A stretch of DNA of 64,000 nucleotides, taken from positions 15,321,576-15,385,575 of the forward strand of contig CM071579.1 of the NCBI GenBank assembly GCA_036426205.1, read 5' to 3'. This DNA is from Ascaphus truei. Lineage: Eukaryota; Chordata; Amphibia; Anura; Ascaphidae. Under the pieces are notes generated by a model that worked only from the letters and a program-made list of their open reading frames with translations, did no database searches and was not told where the DNA came from. Of this stretch, positions 33,420 to 44,904 are shown in pieces. Both the position numbers and the translations under genes were made by a program. The first letter of the stretch is position 1; every line of letters begins with the position of its first letter.

Positions 33420-34078
33420 TTAGGAGGTTTTAGCGGTAAATGTTAGGGGTTAAGGATAGGGGTTTTAGGGTAAGGGGTTAGGTTTTTAGAGTAAGGGTTT
33501 TAGGGTAAGGGGTTTTAGGGTAAGGGTTTAGTGTAAGGGTTTAGGGTAAGGGGTTTAGTGTAAGGGGTTTATGGTAAGGGTTTTAGAGTAGGGGGTTTTA
33601 GGGTTAGGGGTTTAGTGTAAGGGGTTTAAAGTAAGGGTTTAGATTAAGGGTTTTTAGGGTAAGGGGTTAGGTTTTTATGGTAAGGAGTTTAGGGTAAGGG
33701 GTTTAGAGTAAGGGGTTTAGAGTAAGGGGTTTAGAGTAAGGGGTTGAGGGTAAGGGTTTAGATTAAAGGATTTTAGGGTAAGGGGTTAGGTTTTTATGGT
33801 AAGGAGTTTAGGGTAAAAGGTTTAGGGTAAGGGGTTTTAGGGTAAGGGGTTAGGTTTTTATGGGAAAGGGTTTAGGGTAAGTGGTTTAGAGTAAGGGGTT
33901 TTAGGGTAAGGGGTTTTAGGGTAAGGGGTTAGGTTTTTATGGTAAAGGGTTTAGGGTAAGTGGTTTAGAGTAAGAGGTTTTAGGGTAAGGGGTTAAGGTT
34001 TTCAGGGTAGTGGGTAGCGTTGGTATTAAAGGTTAAGATCAGGAGTTTTAGGGTAAGGGTTAAGGTTAGGGGTTACAG
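33420..34078 (+). repeat. Telomere-like G-rich minisatellite
   Basis: About 650 bp of a degenerate 12-15 bp unit of the type TTTAGGGTAAGGGG. It has higher-order blocks such as GGTTAGGTTTTTATGGTAAGG repeated at roughly 100-130 bp spacing. Confidence 0.9.
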
Positions 34079-34239
34079 TACCTTGGTGGTTAAGTGGCTG
34101 GTGGAGAGATGTCCCAGTGGTGAGGTGTGTGGCAGCTAAACATCAGCAGCATTTTGCTGTGACCAATTGTCCTGCAGCGATCTGTAACGCATCAGCATAT
34201 TTTCATTGTAATACCTGAAATTTCAATTTAATCCACTAC

Positions 34240-34330
34240 TGTTTTTTTTTTTTTAATGAACATCTTTATTAAGAAATCCAAAAACCAGAACAAGGTATCA
34301 CACACAGCTGTTTCATAACTGCACAAAAGC
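34240..34330 (-). mobile_element. L1-type LINE 3' tail scrap
   Basis: A T run followed by AATGAACATCTTTATTAAG on the + strand is a poly(A) tail plus polyadenylation signal on the minus strand, as in the L1 at 58977. Confidence 0.4.
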
Positions 34331-35024
34331 AATGAGTTTACACCCAATGGTTTACATTTGTAGCAATCTAAATCTAAAAATAGCAATGATGTGTGGGCCT
34401 CAAACTTGTAACGGGTATTATTATTCTTATACATGAAGCTTCATCATCATGGCAAGTGTAGCAGACCCTAAACGTACGATGATTGAGGGAGCACTCATGG
34501 AAAAACATTCTGCCCCCCGATACATCAAACTCTGCAAAAGGGGAGTTAATATCGTACCCAGATAAAAAACAATTAAATACTGGTATTATTACCGCAATTT
34601 TAAGATGGTATTCATCAAAATTATGGTAATAATTTATCGGGTGTGATATATGGGCCAAATTCTCGATGCAGGAATTAACACAACCATTAATTGCCCCGCA
34701 CTGCGATACTACTGTATGTCTATCCTCGGCTTCTGTAATCTCTATTATTCTAGAAGCCTATGATCGAAATAACAGTAACCCATTTGATGCCTGTGGTGCA
34801 CTTCATACCCCCCTTGTCCACCTTAGGGGCTAGTAAAGCATTGCCTTTAGATGAGGAAGATGCTGTACTCTCCCAGAAGGTTTTACTTATTTCTTTGTAA
34901 GTAATTAAGTACACTTTGTGCCACCTTTTGAAGCCACTGTTAATTCGATTTGTCATGATATACAGAGACTCCCTAGTCTCTCTATAGATTTCTACATCAG
35001 TGTACATGTGAATGCAAATACAAA
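34331..35024. other. Unassigned
   Basis: No exon or element end recognised. Confidence 0.3.
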
Positions 35025-35451
35025 TATCCCTTGTGAGCACATTCACATGTCTCAGACAGGTCTGCAACCCTGCTTTTCACCAGTATCTCCGATCATGCAA
35101 TGTCTCCACTGCTGCCAGGGATTCTGGGAAATGACATGCAAATGAGCACACCGCGTCACCTTTTACATCGTGTCCATTTTAACATGGATCACTATAAGCA
35201 CATGCCGGACGTATAAACTCAAACCACTCCTTGATCAGAACATATAAGGACATGTAAGTCTGATACTGTATACATTGAAAGTAATTACGTTTTATTGTTA
35301 CTGTTACATTGCGCTAAAATGTAAATGTCATTATCCCGTTACTATTATATTGTAACATATCCTTTGTAATCATCATATTTATACATTATCCTCTGTAATT
35401 CCTGGTTACTGATCTAACAGACATTCTATGTGATTTCAGAGAGTTATGAAC
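35025..35451 (-). repeat. Family R1 repeat, minus copy
   Basis: Reverse complement of 841-1258 over the whole length, including the complement of CTCATTTGCATGT and of TAATTACTTTCAATGTATA. Confidence 0.85.
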
Positions 35452-36640
35452 TAGAAAGTACCTCTGTGTTTGCCATTTGTAATGGAATTCTTCTTGAATC
35501 ATTTGTATCTGGCGATGTCGGCCTCTCTCTTGGTTTTGATGGGATTATATTCATGGTGGGAAGGTGATTGTGCAGAACAGAAGACAGACAGAGTTGCACT
35601 GTCTCTTTTAGTGCTTTCAACTGTGACTCCTGGGGAATAGATAGAGGTCAACCACTTCAGGATAGGTTACTGACTACAGTAGGAAACTGGACTTTAATAA
35701 GACATACTGTAAAGGAAGACTGCGGCAGAGATTGTATGTATTCAATCTAGTAAATATGCAAATCATACATGTTTCATTCACTGTAGATTTTGCATGTAAT
35801 ATTTCAATATTTTATTTCATATAATAATAATTATTATTATAATTATATATGTATTATACATACAAAAAGATAATTATAAATGTAGAACTATTATTATAAA
35901 TGCATTATACATACAAAGACATGATGATAAATGTAGAACAAGATACATTTTGTTATTTTCCATTCAGACTGGAGATACAGCATTATTGAATAGTTGTGTT
36001 GATTACGGAAGATATCATTGAATAGAGATCTTGATTACAGAGCATGTGGATAAAATGTGCAAAGTGTAAATATTAAAACATTCCAGTATCCTGCCTGAAA
36101 TAACTATTGTAGATGGATATATACTGTTGGTTAATTATTCTTACTACTATCCCAGGAAATCCCAGTAACACCCATTTTTAAGCAACACATTTAAAACTAG
36201 TTAATCTACACATTAATGGCATATGCAACGCTTTACTAACCACCAAGGTAATTAAAGGGTTAACCGCTCCGACCACACACCACCCCCTCCCGGGAGGCCT
36301 AGCCATCATCCCCATGGCAACTACCCACTTCACCCCCTCTGATATCTCCACCCCCACAACAAACCCCCTCTAGACTAATGTCCAATTGGCCTATCAGCCA
36401 AATTGGGCTACTGGTGCTTTATCCATTAACTATTATTATTAATTATCCCAAAAAAATACACTGTATAAAAAAAGACCAGCAGAACTTTAAAAATACATTT
36501 CAAATATATTTTAACCATAAAACCATTGATTGTTACTGTGGCTACCTAGGCCTTCCCAGCCAGCCGACTATTTCAAACAATGGTCACAGCTCACCTGAGA
36601 CAAGGATACGGTCCGTTGCTCCTCCAGGTTATGATTGCTG
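35452..36640. other. Unassigned
   Basis: AT-rich near 35810-35940, C-rich near 36270-36370. No exon recognised. Confidence 0.35.
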
Positions 36641-38450
36641 GATGTACAGTATAAGCCCTGCTCAATTCCAGCTCCGCCAAGATGCTGGTGCTCAAAAATC
36701 TGGTGGACCCCAAGGAGGTCCCCTACAAAGCCAGGTATTGTATTGAGTGCATCCACAGGGATACCAAACATTACCCAATGGCTCAGGTATCCTTGAAGGT
36801 ACAGAATCAGGAGGCTCCCATAACCCCCAAATAAAAATAAGAAATGGGACTGGCTTGGGACTAAAGGTAAATGTGATATGAAACGACGTGCAATGTTGGA
36901 AGAAGGGCAGAGGTAAAGAAAAGACAGACCTACAGGTATGGTAATCAGTCTGCCGAATGCACACTCCCTGATTTCAGGTCAAGACAGAGGGAGGTCCCAG
37001 TTCTGGATAAATAGTACGATAAGGGGATAATATGTAATCATCAAATAATTGACCAGGTTGGTGTATACTTTTTCCTAATAAAATGTTGAAAGATGATATC
37101 TTGTTCTGGGTGACCAAGGATACACAAACAAGGGAAATCACCTTCCAAATTCTGGTCCCCAAAATGTTTATAAAAGCAGTATTCTAGATAACCCATACTG
37201 TAGCATGGGTAGGGCACTTGGGCTTTGACAAAACTGCACATCGTATTCTGTCCTGATTCTTCTGGCTGAGAGTAGACGCAGATATTTATCAATTCTGTGA
37301 AAGCTTCCCAGAGTGCCAACTGACTAGCCATAAGAATGAGAAACTGACCCCTTTGAATCACATTCCCCTGGTAGACATTCCATTTAAGAGGGTGGAAATG
37401 GATCTTATAGGCCCGTTAGAGCCCTCAGCGAAGGGACATAGATTTATCCTGCTGGTGGTGTATTACGCCACTCGATTATCTGGAGGCTTTTTCCATGAGG
37501 ACTGCTATGGCTAAGAATGTGGCCAATAAGTTAGTAGAGTTAATCTCCAAGGTAGGGCTTCCCAAAGTGATCTTGACGGATCAAGGAACCAACTCCATGT
37601 CAAAACTAATGCAGGATGTCCTAAAAGTATTGGACGTGAAGTCAGTAAAACTTTGGTGTACAACCCACAAACGGATGGGTTGGTGGAGCAGTTCAACTGA
37701 ACCTTTAAATCCATGATTCAGAAGTTTGGGATGAACTGCTTCCCTTTCTATTTTTTGAGATGCTGGAAATTCCACAGTCTTCTACAGGGTTCTCCCCATT
37801 TGAATTATTGTACGGTCGACAACCTCAAGGTTACTTGGATCTCTTAAAAGGGTCCTGGGAAGAACAGCCATTTCCTTCTAAAAATGTGGTCCAACATGTT
37901 ATTTATCTCAGAGATTTGCACCAGTTAGTGGGTCACTTTGCAAGGGAACAGTTGCAGAACCCCCAGAATGGTCAGGAGAGATATTATAGCTGGCATGCCC
38001 GCCTAAGGCCGCGCTTATAGTGCCGGCGATGCAACGTCACCCGAAAACAAATGCATTGCCGCCGCCGCGTGCGCTTATAGTAAGTGTGACGGCGACAATG
38101 AGACGGAGCGCCGTCGTCGTCGCGAAAACTGGTAGCCGTCAAAATTTGAATTTTCAAGGGCTGTTGCCTCGTGACGGCCCCTGAACCAATCAAATGGCTG
38201 GAAACCCGCAATGCCGTCGCCCCCGCGAAATATAACTTTCGCCGGTGGCGACGGGTGACGTCACCCATCGTGTCACTGTCGCCATCGATGGCACTATAGG
38301 CGCGGCCTAAGAGTCTGCCAACCCAGGGACAGAGTCATGTTTCTACTTCCAAATAGTGAGCGTAAACAGGGGCTCTTGAGGTGCTCCATTGCACAACCGA
38401 AGTGAACTATGAGATTGCTCAGCCGGTTTCCAGGGAGGGTATGCCAATAA
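36641..38450 (+). pseudogene. Ty3/gypsy retrotransposon pol remnant (integrase)
   Basis: Fragments of a gypsy pol run in order on the + strand with several frameshifts and stops. Near 36690-36830 there is a piece resembling the end of the protease region (CIHRDTKHYPMAQVSLKVQ). The reverse transcriptase and RNase H are deleted. From about 37080 come the integrase zinc-binding segment (GHLGFDKTAHRIL, FCESFPECQ) and the catalytic core. Recognisable core motifs are MDLIGPLEPSAKGHRF, ILTDQGTNSMSKL and QTDGLVEQFN, which carry the D, D and E positions. TGFSPFELLYGRQP follows. A Harbinger MITE splits the 3' part at 38004. It is defective, and no LTRs were identified. Confidence 0.85.
38007..38307. 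mobile_element. PIF/Harbinger-type MITE, complete, TAA duplication
   Basis: A 301-bp CpG-rich element between TAA at 38004-38006 and 38308-38310. The left end is GGCCGCGCTTATAGTGCC; the right end reverse-complemented is GGCCGCGCCTATAGTGCC. It contains GTGACGTCACCC. Without it and one TAA, the flanking gypsy reading frame is continuous, so the insertion followed the gypsy element. Confidence 0.92.
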
Positions 38451-38474
38451 AAATATATTTTGTGAGCACATTAA

Positions 38475-39045
38475 TACGTATGTATGTATGTATGTATATC
38501 TTTATTTATATAGCACCATCCAGGTACATAGCGCATCACAGCAGTAATACACAAGGCTTAATAATATAACACATAATGGGAATAAGAGCTTCAGACATGA
38601 GAGGAACATTAGGAAAAGGATTCCCTGCCCCGAAGAGCTTACAATCTACATGGTAATGAGGGAGAACTTACAGAGACAGTAGGAGGTGTTCTGGGAATGT
38701 GTCTGTGAGGGGCCAAGGTCAGTGCATCAAAGATGTATAGTACCAGCCAGCAGAGCTACTCATAAGCTTCGTAAAAGAGGTATGTTTTTAAAGGTGGACA
38801 GAGAGGGGGCTAGTCGGATTTTGAGGGGAAGGATATTCCAGAGGTGTGGGGCAGTCAGGGAGAAAGGTTATAGGTGGAGAGGGCTTTAGATACAGAAGGG
38901 GTGACAGAAAACATCCTATAGCAGAATGCAAGAGTCAGGACGGTGTATAGCAAGAGACTAGGGTTGAGATATATGAAGGGGCAGAAGAGTGTATAGCCTT
39001 AAATGTGAGTAGGAGAATGTAAGAGATGTGTGTAGTGGTATGCAA
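38475..39045 (-). mobile_element. L2-type LINE 3' end with long tail, minus strand
   Basis: A (TATG)n run at 38478-38497 leads into TCTTTATTTATATAGCACCA, then GCAGTAATACAC and CCCGAAGAGCTTACAATCTA. It then shares an extended tail (AGAGCTACTCATAAGCTTC) with 30040-30070. Confidence 0.75.
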
Positions 39046-40080
39046 ATTGAGTCTGTTTAGGGTGAAATTAACATATGGCTTTATTGAGCCTGTCCCTTTA
39101 AACAGCACAGCAAATAAAAATATACAAAAACAACAAACACCTATCCCTTGTAAGGGCTAACTTACTTTCTGGAGGGTTAAACCCATTTCCAGCCTATCCC
39201 CCAAAGTCTTAAGACGTACTTTAAAGCAGGTGGCCCTTCATGTCACAAAAAACAGACAAAGATGCCCAAAGCTACTTCCAATGTGACAAAAATACATAGT
39301 GGAATACCTATATATTCTCTTGAAAAAAGGGTAATTTAGTTTAACCCTTTGGCCAAAGCGTCTTAAGCCTGCTGCACTTTCAAGGCATGACCGTAGCAGG
39401 TCCTAAACTCCCTGGGTTAAAATTCTTAATAGCCTGTATAATTACAGGAAGAATGATCACATTGGATCTGTCGTAACCTGTGAAAATGAAACTGACCTGC
39501 AAACTTGGAAAGAGGGGAGGGCAAGCTTAAACCTTGGAGTGGGGGACACTACCCTCCCAAAAGCAGCTGAGACCAGCTGCACACAGTTAATGAACACACA
39601 GATACCGAACAAGCTCTGAAAGGGGAGAGGAGTGGGGAGTCTTCGTGGCAGTCGGTTCAGCTCCTGGCTATTGCTGTTTTAAGAAAAACAGAAAATGTAC
39701 ACCGAGAGGAACCATGGCAATGTGTAGCCACTAACTGCTGTCAGTTATCTGAGATGTCGATGTTCTACTTACCAGCTTGTTAGATATCTGTAACATTTTC
39801 CTTACACACCACAGCGTTTGAAAGATGGGCATCAACTTTGCTGCTCCCTGCATGCTGTCCAGAAAAAGTGAAACGGGCGAGAGTTGTCATAGTAACTTTG
39901 ATTTGCCAATATTTCCAGCTGCTCACAGACAAACGCACACAGTGATTAGTAAACCTCATAAACACATTGCACATATTATTTTCCCGTGTCCTATTTTTAT
40001 CCTTTGCTGCAAAGCCACGGTCTTCATTTGCTATTAGTTTACAACACGGCAGCACTGCGCTGACTCATTGAATAGACATT
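39046..40080. other. Unassigned; LTR-like words on minus strand
   Basis: TTTATTGAGCCTGTCCCTTTA near 39080 and C-rich runs give an LTR impression, but no ends or duplication were found. Confidence 0.3.
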
Positions 40081-41290
40081 TTTAACCCTCTCACGTGTAG
40101 CGCACTTTCCCCCACCCCCTGGGAGTTATGGTGTCTACGGTGCGTGTGGTGCGTTACCTGTGGCTCACAGGAGGCCTAAACCTCCGCCGCTGGGAGCCTG
40201 GGGTGTACCCGATTCGACGGGTGACAGCGCCTCCACCTGCGTGGGATCCTAACTATGCGGGATAGCCCCGTGCAGGACCATATATAACCAATACACACTG
40301 ATTCGAGGAAACAATAACTATTTACTACAGGCATAGAACAATCATAACTTTAGCACCAATACCACAATATTAGGCCTCGAAGGGACGCACCCCTCACCGT
40401 GCCTTTCCCAACCCTGTGTCCATAACCCTGCGGGGTTTACCCCGATGTACTGAGGTGCTCCGGGCACCAGACCGTCCCAGTGTACCAAAGAATCAACCAC
40501 CCACCCAAGTGTGTGAGACAGCGCTGCCCCTCTAATGTGAAGATAAGTTGGTGCACTTAGTTGGGTACCTGCCCAGATGCTGTACTTGTGATGGGATCCA
40601 CGGATCCATTGCAGTAACCCGCGAAGCTACCGCCTCTACTGTGGGTGGGTCACGCAGGCATTGTACCACAGTCTCTACAGTAGATGATGTCTGGTCCCAG
40701 AACACCTGAGGCTAGAATGCAGCTGCGTCTTGGCTGTATCCCTCACTACTATGCTACAGGGCAGTGTCCATATCTATGGGCCTGTCCCTGCAGCAAATAC
40801 AAGCTGAGGGGAGTCGGGGCCAAGCTGGGGCCTAATGGGGTATCTGGCCTAATACATCCTACCCTGATGGCGTCCCAGCTCCGACTAACGTGGCTGCAGC
40901 GTGCAAAATGTATCTATATTCTGGTGCAGGGGAAAGATGCAGCCCTATTGGCTGTGTAGCATCATATGGCTAGCAGCCCCATTGGCTGCTGGGTGTTGTA
41001 GTTCCCTTGCGGAGCCTATTCTAAGTAATGACCACCGCTCTGCCTATACTGTGCATTCGTGGCATTTTGCGCATGCGCGGCCAATCACAACATGGCGGCG
41101 CCCTGCAAAGGGAGCCGCCGGAACCTCCAGCGATGCGCTTGCCGGCGCAACCTTCCCGTTGGCACCGGAACCTGCCCCCTGCCTCCGCTGCCTAGCGCAC
41201 CCACTCCAGGAGGTAGAGGGCTACAGAGGGACCAGGGTTACACATGTGATCGAATATGTAACTTCCAGATGGTCATGCCTAACCCCTGAT
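40081..41290. promoter_or_regulatory. CpG-rich block with NRF1/CCAAT/YY1-like motifs; promoter or LTR
   Basis: GC content rises sharply against its surroundings. On the + strand, 41070-41110 holds GCGCATGCGC (NRF1 type), CCAATCA and AACATGGCGGCGCC (YY1 type) in close order. CATTGGCTG boxes occur near 40945 and 40978. That arrangement fits a TATA-less promoter, but retrotransposon LTRs in amphibians can carry the same motifs. No first exon can be shown. Confidence 0.35.
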
Positions 41291-41867
41291 TAAGTGAACA
41301 CAAAGGAAATCCTCTTCTTCCATTCAAATTGTTCATAAACAAGTATAAACAGCGATGTGGGCCCTATTCATTATAAATCTTTTTTTTATCAAAATCATGA
41401 AATTAATTGACACAAAAAAGAAGTATCCCAGGTACTGTAAGTCTCAAAGTATACGATCCAACTTAAAACAAGTGCAGTAAAGTGTTTGAGTTAAACAGTG
41501 TTGATATGAAGGTTTGCTCCAAATGCCAATGCAGAAGGCTCAGGCAGCTTATGTCACTACCCCTGCGAAACCGCTTGGAAGGTGTGCTCCAATAGACACT
41601 GCAATGATGTCAGCACACAATCCCAACACGTTTCATCCCCACGGACTTCATCAGGGGTGACGTACACCATCAACAATTAGCATATATACCCCACATTTTA
41701 TTCATATCATTATATACTGCATACATCTAAAATCAATAAATCAACAAGAGAGGGTGTTAATTCTAAACTGCTCTTAAAAAAATGAATGATAATACTGTAA
41801 GTAATAACATGGGATGAGCATATTAGATAGTGTCTGTATATAACATAACACCCTTGTTTAGATTCTT
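41291..41867 (-). mobile_element. Penelope-like repeat, minus strand
   Basis: It surrounds the hammerhead-like core at 41630-41654. On the minus strand GAAACGTGTTGGGATTG follows that core, a hallmark word of these repeats. No protein-coding part remains. Confidence 0.5.
41622..41660 (-). ncRNA. Hammerhead-like core in a Penelope-like repeat
   Basis: On the minus strand CTGATGA (41648-41654) is followed by a GTCC/GGAT stem with a GTGG loop and GAAAC (41630-41634). An extra A precedes the stem. I do not see a stem III with a cleavage triplet, so it is probably inactive. Confidence 0.45.
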
Positions 41868-42230
41868 TTAAGTGCTCAATTGTTTAAAGGACAATACTGT
41901 GTGTGCCCAACATCAATCTAATGAATTAGAAAATACATGTTTTTACATAAGAAAATACAAGTGCTTAATTCATTTATACTGTAGGGCAATATAAGCCCAG
42001 CATGTAAATTATTTATAAAAGCATGAAATACCATTTAAAAGTGCTGAGAATGTTTAAAGGGCAATATACAGTAAACCCAACATCTAACTAATACATTAGA
42101 AAATACAAATTAAGTGCTCAATTTGTTATTAAAATAGCAGTGTTAGCCCATCTGAATGATTTAGAGAAGCATAACGTGCTCAATTTGTTTAAAGGGCAAT
42201 ATAAGCCCAAAATCTAAAAAAAAACATGTG
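41868..42230. repeat. Degenerate tandem array, unit near 90-100 bp
   Basis: GTGCTCAATTTGTTTAAAGG, GGGCAATATAAGCCCA and ATTAGAAAATACA-like blocks recur about four times. An inverted echo, GGGCTTATATTGCCC, follows at 42313. Confidence 0.7.
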
Positions 42231-42524
42231 GTTACAGAATATGCACATATATACTGTACACCTTGTGCATTTATGTGCATTTGTGTATATAGCTAACAAA
42301 AGTGGTTTAGATGGGCTTATATTGCCCTTTATTACTTATTATCATTCTTTTTTTCCAGTGGGGTTTTGGAATGGACACACCTCTTACCGGTTTATTGAGT
42401 TTAATTGTATGTATAATTAATCTGAATAAAATGTGGGGTATTTAAATGCCATTTGGTGATGGGGTATATATATCCCCTGATGAACCAACTGGGGTAACAT
42501 TCCTAGATTTTGCAAGGGCTTTGG

Positions 42525-43036
42525 TGAAGAGCAGGGTTGCTGACCGGTCAGACATGCAAATGTGCTCACAAGTGCTATTTTTATTTGCTGGACACTGTAT
42601 GGTGGAGGTTTTATTTGTCATTTTTTTTACCCACCATTACTTATATGTGTGGTTGAAACCTATCCCAGCTTCATATTGCAAAGCCAGAATAACCTGCATC
42701 ACACTGATGAGACCCAAAAGGTCATAACAGCTGTCTATGGGTAGGGTTACTGACTATTCATTTCTTTAACCCAGGCTGTGCTGAAAAGCTGTGTAATGCG
42801 GCAGGCATGAGCTTACATTATGAATTAATTATTATATTATAATTCTATTATTATTAATATATGGTCCATACTAAAATGGGTAAGAAGCAAAGGGTCACAC
42901 TATGTGCTCATTTGCATGTCAATTCCCAGAATCCCTTGCTGCAGTGGGAGCACTGTATGCTAAGATATAATGGGGAAAGGCAGGGTTGCAGACCTGTCCG
43001 AGACATGTGAATGTGCTCACAAGGGATATGTTTTTA
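42525..43036 (+). repeat. Family R1, tail of one unit plus a full unit with hammerhead
   Basis: GCAGGGTTGC occurs at 42531 and again at 42980, a 449-bp period. The first is the end of one unit; the second closes a full unit that includes the hammerhead at 42678. The family is thus at least partly tandem. It is interrupted on its right by the 396-bp MITE at 43037. Confidence 0.75.
42678..42759 (+). ncRNA. Hammerhead ribozyme, decayed second copy
   Basis: CTGATGA at 42704-42710, a perfect stem II GACC/GGTC (42711-42714 and 42720-42723) with loop CAAAA, then ATAAC in place of GAAAC. CAGCTGTC follows, giving stem III and a GTC triplet at 42733-42735. The GCAAAGCCAG outer strand is intact at 42678-42687, but its partner has changed to CTGACTATTC. 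The lost GAAA box should abolish cleavage. It shows that the ancestral stem II was longer than in the 11.4-kb copy. Confidence 0.6.
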
Positions 43037-43432
43037 CACTGGCGACACACTTTATTCGAGCTCGACTAGTCCCACGAATTCGGGTATACCCGGGTGTATT
43101 GAGGTTTGTGACTGTTTTCTGCCCGAGTGCATTGAGTTATTTTCCAGCAGGGATTGAAGCATTTTATTCCCGCTGGCTGCAATACTGCACAGTACATATA
43201 TATATACTGCATTACAATTCATGAATTTATGCCATCTGGTAGACACGCGAAGCATTGCAGCCTATTAAATCCTAATCATTATCATTTAACAGATCAGCCG
43301 CCCATCAGCCAGGCATGAACCCAGGCTGGCAAGGCAAATGCAACGGGGCTTGTCAGAGGTGAGGAGCGGCGCATTCCAGGTATCTGCCAGGTACATACCG
43401 GGTATTTGCTCGAATAAAGTGTGTCGGTGCAG
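43037..43432 (-). mobile_element. 396-bp Tc1/mariner-type MITE, copy 2 (inverted)
   Basis: Exactly the same length as copy 1 and nearly identical in reverse orientation. It starts CACTGGCGACACACTTTATT and ends with the complement of CTGCACCGACACAC. TA flanks both sides (43035-43036 and 43433-43434). It sits where an R1 repeat gives way to LINE sequence. Confidence 0.9.
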
Positions 43433-43434
43433 TA

Positions 43435-44815
43435 TTTGCGAGGGCTTTTGATACTGTTGATCATGTTATCTTATTAAGCAAGCTCCGTGCCCTGGAATAG
43501 AGGAACATGCTTTAAACTGGTTTCACTCCTACCTCATCCCAACATGTGTCCATCTCAGGCTCTAACTCCAACTGCTTGGATATCACCTGTTCTGTCCCTG
43601 GGCCCCTACGCTTTTCAATTTTCATTGCTGATCTATTTACAGCTTGTGAGGAAGCTTCAATGCAGATGTCTGCGGATGACACAATTTTATATGCACACAG
43701 CCCTAGCCTCTCTGACCATGGACACATACTTCAATCTAATTTTTTCAAGACTTGAAAACTGGATTTCCAAAAACAAACTGTTTTTAATCACTGACAATAC
43801 TGTAACAATGGTATTTGGGACCAAGGCTACATTTCTAAGACTACAAATGACAGAGCTACAGTACAGATCAGAACCAATTCTAACACCATTCTAGCCCCTG
43901 TCGCTAGTTTTAAATATCTGATCATATGGTTTGACTCCCATTTAACATGTGGGTTGCATATTGATACCCTGACATCCAAAACCTACTGTATACCAAACTA
44001 GGTGTACTTTATAGGAACATATACTCCCTAAGATCACTGGTCAGAAAGCGCTTTGCACAGCAGATGGTACAGCACCCCAAAATCCCCTTGGTAAACTAGA
44101 CACCCTCTTCAACACAATATGTCACTTTGTATTACAATGTAACCACAATACAACACTCATCCCTGCAAAATGCTTCAAGAACTAAAGTCCAGACGCAAAG
44201 AAAATTGTTCCTGTCTTCCCTTCAAGTACTTTCTGGGCAAGCTACCCGTCTATCTGAACAAGCTCCTCACCCCGACCACATGCAGCACTTATCATCTGAG
44301 ATCTGACTCCAAAAGACTTTTCATGGTCCCAATGCTCAACAAAGTATCCGGCCGCTCCTTCCTTACCGTGCACCTCACAACTGGAACAACCTCTCAAAAC
44401 TGCCTCCAGTTTAAGTAATTTCAAGACTTCAGCTGTTTCACATTTGTGTCTTGTCGGTAAATGTTACATACGCCTATAATCCTATACACCTTAAAACACA
44501 TTTGCTTAAAGAAGCATATGAATAGCACTGTGGATAATCCTGGACACATGATACATAAAACTTGGCCCCCTGCAGACGCACTTACTAGAATTCCCTCCTA
44601 CTGTCTCTGTACGTTCTCCCTTACCTACCAATTAGCTTGTAAGCTCCTCGGAGCAGGAACTCCTCTTCCTTAATGTTACTTTTATGTCTGAAGCACTTAT
44701 TCCCATGACCTGTTATTTATACTATTTGTTATTTATATGATTACAACATGTATTACTACTGTGAAGCGCTATGTACATTTATGGCGCTATATAAATAAAG
44801 ACATACAATACAATA
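43435..44815 (+). pseudogene. L2-type LINE reverse transcriptase remnant with 3' UTR
   Basis: It starts inside the reverse transcriptase domain. RAFDTVDHVILLSKL (finger/palm), then PLRFSIFIADL and the catalytic MSADDTILYAHSPS box (canonical Y/F-ADD), then a C-terminal region with LPVYLNKLL and STYHLRSDSKRLF. Several frameshifts and stops break it. The 3' UTR has TTACCTACCAATTAGCTTGT and ends GCGCTATATAAATAAAGACA plus an ATACAATACAATA tail. The same UTR, mostly inverted, recurs at 3575, 29375, 38475 and 56309. The L2/CR1 side is judged from the UTR and motif style. Confidence 0.85.
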
Positions 44816-44904
44816 ATTTGTCTCTAACTGTCCATGAAATTTCTGTACATCTGTAAATGTCTATAAATTGAATGTATAACCTCTGTTCATTTATTTTATT
44901 TACA

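Noticed and set aside
38004..38310. Coding frames across the CpG-rich MITE
   Set aside because: The insertion is bounded by TAA duplications and interrupts the gypsy frame; it has no coding role.
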